Shown piece after piece: positions 56,268 through 64,000 of a stretch of 64,000 nucleotides of DNA. The notes beneath the pieces are model-generated. The model did not search any database, was not told where the DNA came from, and was given only the letters and a program-made list of their open reading frames with translations. Source of the DNA: Achatina immaculata (taxonomy: Eukaryota; Mollusca; Gastropoda; Stylommatophora; Achatinidae); contig CM019692.1 of the NCBI GenBank assembly GCA_009760885.1, positions 59,527,926 to 59,591,925 of the forward strand. Reading direction: 5' to 3'. Within the stretch, counting starts at the first letter, position 1. Each line of letters opens with the position of its first letter. Both the position numbers and the translations under genes were made by a program.

Positions 56268-57834
56268 TCATCATCATCATCAGGTGCCGTGCCGACTGGC
56301 GTTGGCTATTATGCTTCTCCAGAGTACACGATCCTTCATGCAGGCCATCAGTTCAGTTGGTGATCTTCTCTTACACCATATCGTCAGACTGTCCAGTATC
56401 ATTTTTCTTGGTCTTCATCTTGATCTTCTTCCTTCTATTTTTCCTGTTGTTATAATATTTTCAATGCCCTCTCTTCTCATTGCATGTCCTATGAAAGTAC
56501 ATTGTCTCTCTCTTATCTCTTTGACAAGGTTTTTTGTCTCTCCAGCTCTTCTCATACATTCTTCATTAGTTATTTTTGCTGTCCAGGGGATTCGCAACAT
56601 TCTTCTAATAAACCACATTTCTGCTGCTTCCAATGATTTTTGTGCAAACTTGCCTATTGTCTACGATTCACTTCCATATAACAAGATAGGTTCAATATAG
56701 CATTTTAGGACTCGTTTTCTAGCATTCATTGATAAAGATGTGTTAGCTAATATGTTTCTCATTCTTTGAAATGCAGTTTTTGCTTGGCCTATTCTGTTCC
56801 TAATTTCTGTTCTGCATTTCCCATCTGAAGTTATTACTGCTCCAAGGTATTTGAATTTCTGCACCTGCTGTAGAATAGTTCCGTTTAATTTAATACTGCA
56901 TGCTGGTAGATTCTATTTCTTAGATATAACCATAGTCTCTGTCTTTTTGATGTTCAAAGTAAAGCCTTTCTGTTCACTTTCTTTGGCCACTTTATCCAAG
57001 AGATTTTGCAGGTCTTGTTGGTTCTCCGCTATCAGTACTGTGTCGTCAGCATACCGAAAGTTGTTAATATTGTATCCTCCAATTTTTATGCCTGGTTCTG
57101 TGATGATTGTTCTTAGAATATTCTCGTTATACAGAGAAAAAAGGTCTGGAGATAGTACACATCCTTGTCACACCCATTGTTTTATAGGTTGATATTTCCC
57201 AATTCTATTTTCAACTCGAACTGCTGCTTCTTGCTGCCAGTATAGATGTTTTACAATCCTCAGATCTTTGCCGTCTATATTGATGTCTTCAAGCATTTTA
57301 ATAGTTTCATTATGTTTCACCTTGTCAAATGCCTTGATATAATCAATGAAGCATAAGCAGAGATCTTTCTGTACTTCTAAAGCTCTTTCTGTTAGTGTTC
57401 ATAAAGCATAAATGGCATTGTGTGTTCCCTTTCCTTCAACAAATCCAAACTGTTCATCTGCTATTTCCATTTTTAATTTTTTCCTTGTTCTTCTCATAAT
57501 TATTCTCAGAAGTAGCTTCGTTATGTGACATGAGAGGCTGATAGTCCGGTGGTCGTCACATTCCTTTGCACCTGGTTTCTTTGGTGGTGCTATAAATGTA
57601 GATTTAATCAGGTCACAGGGAATATAACCACTGTTGTAAATGTCATTCAGTAACTTGGTTATTATTTTTATTCCTGTCTCCTCTAGTGCCTCTATTTCTT
57701 CTATTGTTATATTATCAGGCCCAGTCGCTTTTCCTTTCTTCATGTGTTTGATGGCATCTATGATTTCATCTTCAAGTATTGGCGGTCCATCACAGTTTCA
57801 GTATCTGGTGTTAATTCTGGTCTTTCTCCTCCAT
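56268..57834 (-). mobile_element. LINE D fragment, minus strand, 12-bp target duplication
   Basis: Minus strand carries RT fingers (APPKKPGAKECDDHRTISL at ~57543-57600), a RYADDTV active site near 57037-57060, FKYLGAVITSDG and YGSES (56661-56864), and the C-terminal RRMLRIPWTAKITNEE and FIGHAMRREG (56415-56633). It ends in a TGA repeat at 56268-56281. Flanked by perfect ATAATAGCCTTA at 56256-56267 and 57835-57846. Some stops; endonuclease missing (5'-truncated). Confidence 0.9.
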
Positions 57835-57846
57835 ATAATAGCCTTA

Positions 57847-59506
57847 CGTTTGTTTTATTTCACAAAACAGAAATTCGCCCAGTACAAGAAAATTCCGAAC
57901 CGAACGCAGAACAGCTTGAGAAGGTTATGGAAAACAAACTCAGCCATAAAGTAGTTGTATAAAGCAAAGTCAGCTAGCTAACCCCGATCTCTCTCCTGAA
58001 CTCTAGTCTAGTAATGTAGTAAGTAAGCTGACAGTGAAGTATACCATAACTCAAAACGTTAAACTAAGAGTGGCGAATGAACTTTTGCATGCTTCACATC
58101 GAAGCTAAAGTTATAATGCGAAGATCATTTTATATTTTAGTAAAGTTAGTCTTTGTAATTTCTGTATTATTTTTTTTAATTCGGTAATTTTACCACTGAA
58201 ATACGTGTGTGTGCGCGCGTTTATGTGTGTATGTATGGGGGTGATGTGGAGGAGGATACAGCGAAGCGAAGTGTGATTTTTCACAACATACAAAGCTAGA
58301 TCAATACAACCGTTGACTACCTGCACGTCTGTCACATTTCTAAACTCACAGTATATGGCCAGGTAGTTCATTTTTGCAGCTTCCACGTGCAAACGAGTGA
58401 TATTTCTGTCCAGGCTCGCAATACTCCAATTTGTCCTGTATCCTGGTAACCATGGAATCTGACAACGTCACCAAGGAAACAGTTTCTTTCGTTGACGCAT
58501 GATCTCCCACAACAGTAAATGGATCCTTAAACATTTTCTCTTTTCACTTGATCTATGATTGTCTGCTTTTTTAAAATCCATCTTAAGATCACTTTAATGT
58601 GTTAGAGATTATAATCACAGTTGTCTGTGAACTTAAAAATCAATGTAGGCAGGACATTTCTGTGGTTGAGAGCGAAGCAACGAGGCAACAACTCACATCG
58701 TCAGATGAGTACAACTATTTCCCCTCAGGCGACGATTTCAGCATTTTAAACGTTTGACGACTATTATTGTTCTTGTTATTATTATTATTACTGTTGTTAT
58801 TATTATTGTTATTATTATTATTATACGTATGTTGTTGCCACACATATAGTGACTGAGAACATAAAATCGATTGAAAACGACTACAAGTGAGTTTCATAAT
58901 TTGAATAAAACCAGAAATAACTAAAACATACAAGCGAGCACACACAGCCACCGCCCGAACCAGTTACAACAATTATGGCCGGTTGTTTTGTTCTACAAAA
59001 GAACAAACAGTAAAGCTAAAATCAATACGAAGCAAAACTGTCTCTTTGCTTCAACTACAGTTGAAAAAAGTCTGGCCTACATACCCCCATTAGCAGACAT
59101 CCGCGGCCACTGCGCAGGCTTGTAACAAACTTGGTGTATCATCAGATTTATGAGTTTTGTTTTAGCAATTTTATTTCTTCTGACGGAATTAAGAGGCATC
59201 CTTCTGCTAAGCTCCACCACCAGTAATAAAACATATCACAAGAGCTCTGGGTCCTAGAACTTTACAAAACAGAACTTCTGACACTTCCACTTCTGTTAGT
59301 TTATTTAAGCTTCTTCCATTCTGCCATAGAGTTTCTCATTTTTTACACTCTCAAATACCTGAACAACACATTTTACATATAATTTGATTCTTCTTCTTTT
59401 TCTTTTAGCTACTGAATTCAGCAGCTTACCTAGCCATTGAGGTCTTTTGGCACAGTTAAGACAGTCTCCATTCCTCTTTCTCTTTGATCAGTTCTTTCTT
59501 GGAAAG
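57847..59506. other. Intergenic DNA of unit 4, no gene seen
   Basis: Homologous to 5460-6330 and 43300-44570. The AAT repeat is listed separately. Short frames are not conserved. Confidence 0.6.
58760..58825. repeat. (ATT)n microsatellite, unit 4
   Basis: Orthologue of 43838-43905 with slightly different triplet composition. Confidence 0.9.
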
Positions 59507-59682
59507 CTCATGAATTCAGCAGCTGCTCAAAGAAAAAGAAATATTAGTTGGTATATCGAAATATACATCCACAAGTATATGCATATGTGTGTGTGTATGG
59601 GTGTGCGTGTCCGTGTGTGTGTGTGTGTGTCCGCTCGCGCGTTCGCGAAATGTAAAGACTTCATGATAGAGAAAAGAAGAAA

Positions 59683-59713
<31 letters not shown>

Positions 59714-62243
59714 AAGACAGAGAGAGAGAGAGAGAGAGAGACAGAGACAGAGAGGTAGGTTATCTGGATCACTGCAGCTTTCATGAACTGCTGCTCTTGC
59801 GTGACCATAAAACAGGATGTGTCAGGTGAGGTTTCTTCACATACAACCTTAAATATTACAACATATAACAAGAAATTTATAGAAGAATGACAGGCGTGCA
59901 CTAGCGCAGTATTGTACACACAAATAATAGCACTCTGTACATCACGTCAGCTTTTGAGTGTTTAGTCCCAGCCACATAATTTAAAACCAACAAAGCGTAC
60001 ACGTTTATGATCTATGTACACAGTACTTTGCGGTAATTACGACTATGTATTTATGATATTGAGCAGATCCGTGAAGCGCCGAGGAATAGTATAAGCTTCA
60101 TCAGATGTTTAACATGCTGTCTTTTCCTCATAGCCTAGTTCAGTTTACGAGTTCGTTGTCTGAGAAACTGATATTGTTTTCCTGGTGTTGGCAGTCATCG
60201 ACCCATAGCTGACATGTTTACTTAAGAACCACAACCCTAACTTTACATTGGTTTCCTCAGTAACAAGCCCGGCTGACAAGCGAGACAGGGATATAATCTC
60301 CATGGCAGTGGAGTCTGCTAAAGAAGTATTGCACACGGCCTATTTTTTATCTGCAGTAAGGGACTGACAAAAAAACAAAAAAAAAACTCACTCCCCATTC
60401 GAATTCGAGACGATTCTGTGTCTCAACATCGCCATAGCAACAGCTTCACAGGACATCGTGTTCTCAAGCAGACAGAAACAAACCATTTTCCTGGTGAGTT
60501 CTGAGCTTTCAAGAACTAAAGTCCCTTAATCTCGGATTTCCGAACTCCGTCGTGGTTGTTCCTTCTTGCCAATTTACACAGAGGTGATCACACTGACTCA
60601 GGTGTTAACTGTCAAAGTTCGTTCCTCCTGACTGGATTACATACTGCATGTAATAGACTAGTAAGTACCATTAATAGGATCAGCTTTGATAAGTGTATTT
60701 TTAGCAATGAAATCATTAGTGGTGTTTTACAGTTCTGTATCATAGTAAGACTGTTCACCTAAAAATATGTCAGTAATTATAAATCACGTGGCGAAATAAT
60801 GATCAAGGAAATTTACAAGAATCATGTTCCGTTTTTTTTCCCGCTTTCCTGGTTACTGTGCAGTGACATTGTGACTTTCACTATTATGCTATACAGTGAC
60901 AATTTATGAACTATATATAGAGAATACAATTTTTTGTGCAATTTGTAGAGAAAGTGGGTTGTATAGGGGTAAATGAAACTATTCTGAACATTCTTTGAAG
61001 TGATCTTATTCAAACAAATGGAAAATGTTATTAATTTTTGAAAACGAATAGTTTGACTGAATAGTTTTTCGTAATATGCCTAACTTAACTCTCCATTTCA
61101 CACATAAGGAGAAAATGTAAATTAAAGTAAAGAAAGTTTAGGTTTGAATTTTAAAAAAAAATGCAAATGTATCTGTGTAACTATAATATAGCTATCACAG
61201 ATAATGATCTGATTCTGAAAGTGTACAGTGCATCCTTAAACGTATATCATCTTTGATCTAACGTGTTAGCTTTTACACTGGTGGGTTTCTTTTCTTTATA
61301 AAAGAATCAATTTCGTTCTCCAGAGATAAAATATATTGTTTTATTTCTATGTATTAACTCACAGCGTAATTGAAGGTAGTTTGAAATTCTAGAAGTCTGG
61401 AACGGATGATATCATAGCCACAGTTATTTTTAAAATATACACGAGACGGTTAAACGACCTATATCCATCCAGGAAATTAAAAGAAATTAAAAGAATTAAA
61501 AATCGAAATCAGTGGGATAATTTTCTTTTCTTTCCTACACTCTCGTATAAACCTGTCTATTTGTCTCATGTTATAACAAGATTATATGAGATAATTATCA
61601 GCATTTAAATCAGAAAAATGACAATTCAGATCTGGTTGATTTCTCACTAATATAGTTTCTCTGTCAGTTAAGTCGGTACTGAATTTTGTGCTAATCTCTT
61701 TTTCATGTGAATATATTTCTGAAAGACGTCTTCTGTGTCCAGACTGATTTTACTGAATGTAATCAGAGTTATACTGATCGTTGCCTGAATATAATTAGTT
61801 GGTATCATCTTATTTTAGATTATTGTTGCTAGGTATAGCTTCGAGTATTTTCGGTTCCATTTTTTAATCAGATACTATTTTCTTAGAAATAACTACAGTT
61901 TCTGTGAAACATAATCCTATAAGACACATTTCCATTTAAACTGATAGAATGCCTGCAAGATGAAAAAGAAGGAAAGACATTAAAGATATGTTTTTGCCAG
62001 GTTTTAAAAGTTGTGTTTTGCCTGTCTTGGTTATGATGTTAATTCCTTTGCTAAACGTACTCTTGGAAAGAAACGCAGGGAGCGGATTGTTTCTATAAAC
62101 CTTTCAATCCTCATCTCATGCTTGATGCCTGATGATCACACAGGTGCAAGACACTTAAATATAAACAATAAATACACGTATACCAGAAAAGGTCATTAAG
62201 ACTTGATAAAACGCAGTGTTTTAACATATTTTCTGTTACATAG
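59507..62243. other. Intergenic DNA and upstream flank of GPCR copy 5
   Basis: TG and GA microsatellites at ~59588-59755, a single 55-bp motif at ~59847-59900, then sequence homologous to 44985-47325. No gene seen. Confidence 0.65.
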
Positions 62244-62314
62244 GAAGAGTACTTACCACACCGTGATTCCTGTACCACATTTCCTACCTGTCACTAACAG
62301 TGATGTAAGAAATT
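62244..62314 (+). promoter_or_regulatory. Conserved leader before GPCR copy 5
   Basis: Homologous leader block; CACTAACAG is preserved, and a TTAAATATAAAC motif lies ~160 bp before the ATG. Confidence 0.4.
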
Positions 62315-63361
62315 ATGGAGCCGGAGGAGACAGGTTTTAACTTGGAGGTGATAACAGTCTTTGAGACTATGATAAACTGTTACCTCATCCATAGTGTTGC
62401 TATTGTTGGTTTATTCGGAAATATTCTCACTATGATTGTTATGTCACGCATTGGGTTCAAGGACACCAGTAACATTCTCTTATTGTCCTTATCTGCCTGT
62501 GATCTGTTTTATCTTTTGAGTCTATCTATACAAAAGATGTTTTGCATTTTGGGGGAAATTAAGCCTATTCTTGGTCATATCTACCGGCCGTATGCGATAA
62601 CTTATGTTTATATATACGGTCGTTTGTCCATGCTGATCGGTTTGTCTCACATCGTTATCATCTCAATAGAAAGGTTTCTGGTAGTTGTTTTCCCTCTGAA
62701 AGTCTCTCATTGGCTCACTCGTGGAAGAATGTGTGTCATTTTGATCTGTACGTATGTCTTATGGATAATTATCTTGAGCCGTTGGTTAGTGGCATATCGT
62801 GAAGTTAGATGGACTTTCAACGATTTTTTCAACCGGACTCTTCCATTTGAACGCTATACTGACTGGTATCAGAAGAACAGATTAATTTTAAAAATCTTTG
62901 CAGATATTGTTCTAAACTCCGTATTTGCTTTCTTTTGTTTTGTGGTTGCTGCAAATTGTTGTTTTATAGCATACAAACTACGACAGTTAACCAAGCAACG
63001 CCAAACTATGACATCGAGTAAATTAAACAAAAAAGACGTGGACGCCAAGATCACTCGTATGTTACTGATTGTCTGCATTGTCTACAGCTGTTACAACATT
63101 CCAGGAGTTATGGTTTTCTTTTATTTTTACGTCAGTCCTGACACGCCAGATGCAGTTAGAATAAATACGTTTCTATTAAATCTGGAAGAGTTACTGATGG
63201 CAGTCAACGCGACCGCTGATTTCTTTATCTATATTCTTATGTCCGCTAAGTTTTATAAATCTGTGATAAGTCTTTTCACAGGTAAAAGCCAAACAAGAAC
63301 AATATTAAATTCTAAGTCATTGTCTTTATCAAGACAAAATACTGGACGGTTTGCAGATTAA
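62315..63361 (+). CDS. Class A GPCR, array copy 5, long C-tail
   Basis: Seen: 348 codons, intact, closest to copy 4. Landmarks are N36 in GLFGN, D63, E119-R120-F121, W150, P263 in YNIP, DFFIY at 302-306, and ECL2 sequon N173-R-T without any ECL2 cysteine. TM4 has Arg156 (ILSRW) where the other four copies have Pro (SPW), an unusual charged residue at the outer end of TM4. The tail retains about 24 residues rich in Ser/Thr and ends NTGRFAD. Start chosen as in the other copies. The putative poly(A) signal lies ~300 bp downstream. Inference: likely functional receptor of the array's second subtype (copies 4 and 5); ligand unknown. Confidence 0.92.
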   Translation: MEPEETGFNLEVITVFETMINCYLIHSVAIVGLFGNILTMIVMSRIGFKDTSNILLLSLSACDLFYLLSLSIQKMFCILGEIKPILGHIYRPYAITYVYIYGRLSMLIGLSHIVIISIERFLVVVFPLKVSHWLTRGRMCVILICTYVLWIIILSRWLVAYREVRWTFNDFFNRTLPFERYTDWYQKNRLILKIFADIVLNSVFAFFCFVVAANCCFIAYKLRQLTKQRQTMTSSKLNKKDVDAKITRMLLIVCIVYSCYNIPGVMVFFYFYVSPDTPDAVRINTFLLNLEELLMAVNATADFFIYILMSAKFYKSVISLFTGKSQTRTILNSKSLSLSRQNTGRFAD

Positions 63362-63657
63362 ATGAAAAAAAAACAACAAAACTTCTGTCCTTATAAAAAA
63401 TGGGAGAGATTCGCTCTGAGAGTACTGAGATATGTAGTTGTTAAAAATTATGTAAGATAGACGACTCCCTAGATCTTAACTTTGACCCGTACAGGTAGTC
63501 TTTCAGGAGGTGCAACCAAGGGAACAAAGGTCGCGCGTGCCAGTGTCATGATTCAAATCTTTCTTCTCGTTCCACATCTCCCTTGGTCCTCTTAACCTGG
63601 CTAACGGAGCAAGGATCATTTCTGTTTTAAAGAAAGAACACTAAAATGTTACTTTAA

Positions 63658-63663
63658 AATAAA
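63658..63663 (+). terminator. Putative poly(A) signal, GPCR copy 5
   Basis: AATAAA ~297 bp after the stop, homologous to the sites in units 1, 2 and 4. Confidence 0.5.
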
Positions 63664-63889
63664 ATGTAATATATTTGTTAGTAAATTTAACTCGAATCAA
63701 ATTATGACGTACTTAGAATCTTTATTGGTTTTCATTGTTTCGGTACCGAAATGTTGATATTATGTAAGGGAAACGATAATCATAACGTAAACCAAGGCTG
63801 GCTGACAACGTTTAGCGTAGTAAATATGGGTCAGAGACAGGCTGCTACTGCAAGTGCGCAATTCTGGGAAAGGTCTGTCTCTGGCCAGG

Positions 63890-63897
63890 TATATAAA
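63890..63897 (+). promoter_or_regulatory. TATA-like box downstream of GPCR copy 5
   Basis: TATATAAA homologous to 3079; the window ends shortly after. Confidence 0.3.
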
Positions 63898-64000
63898 GAA
63901 AACATGATATAATTTTATTAGGTCTGGCTTTGTACGCTGAGAACGTAAGGGCTATAGGTCGGAGGAAGGTCATATGTCGTGCAAGTGTGAATAAGATGTT

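Larger units (their letters stand above)
47397..62314 (+). repeat. Tandem duplication unit 4 (14.9 kb)
   Basis: Contains the frameshifted copy 4, a LINE B element with nested LINE C (50185-55194), the best-preserved palindromic MITE and a minus-strand LINE D fragment. Without these insertions it is about 8.3 kb, close to the basic unit length of the unit 3/4 form. Confidence 0.9.
62315..64000 (+). repeat. Start of tandem duplication unit 5 (cut by window)
   Basis: Receptor copy 5 and the first ~640 bp of 3' flank, closest to unit 4. The array therefore continues beyond the window. Confidence 0.9.
63362..64000. other. 3' flank of GPCR copy 5, cut by window end
   Basis: Homologous to 48443-49070; poly(A) signal and TATA-like box listed separately. 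Confidence 0.65.

Overview
The window is AT-rich animal DNA with intron-free seven-transmembrane receptor genes, many RTE-like non-LTR retrotransposons, a tRNA-derived SINE, a foldback MITE and abundant microsatellites. The receptor type (class A, ERF instead of DRY, DFxxY instead of NPxxY) and the transposon mix best fit a lophotrochozoan, most likely a gastropod mollusc and perhaps a sea slug or sea hare. This is an inference from family resemblance, not proof.

Layout: the window is one head-to-tail tandem segmental duplication. A unit of roughly 12-17 kb, carrying a single plus-strand receptor gene, is seen four times complete plus a fifth start (receptor ATGs at 1516, 18058, 35446, 47397 and 62315). 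The duplicated tract includes upstream flank, leader, gene, 3' flank, a palindromic MITE and long intergenic DNA, so whole units were duplicated rather than single retrocopies. Units 1 and 2 share one intergenic architecture (a ~1.6 kb segment at 6331-7980 / 24926-26410, old LINE and SINE remnants, a GATA microsatellite). Units 3 and 4 share another (an AAT-repeat segment in place of the 1.6 kb block, and no GATA region). Unit lengths differ mainly through mobile-element insertions and local deletions.

Genes: receptors 1, 2 and 5 are open. Receptors 3 and 4 each carry a single-base deletion that removes TM6-TM7 or TM7. Copies 2 and 3 share a stop codon that removes the Ser/Thr-rich tail. Copy 3 is a mosaic (TM4-TM5 like copies 1/2, TM6-ECL3 like copies 4/5), which points to gene conversion or unequal crossing-over. 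All copies lack the usual TM3-ECL2 disulphide cysteines. Chemosensory or neuropeptide-type function is plausible but unproven.

Mobile elements: unit 1 holds an apparently intact, recent endonuclease/reverse-transcriptase LINE (10430-13414) with a 12-bp target-site duplication and an empty paralogous site in unit 2. Several degraded LINE families (here called B, C, D, E, F) are present, including family C nested in family B twice. A 256-bp foldback MITE with 114-bp arms flanked by TA sits at the same place in all four complete units. No CRISPR, operon, rRNA or bacterial feature is present.
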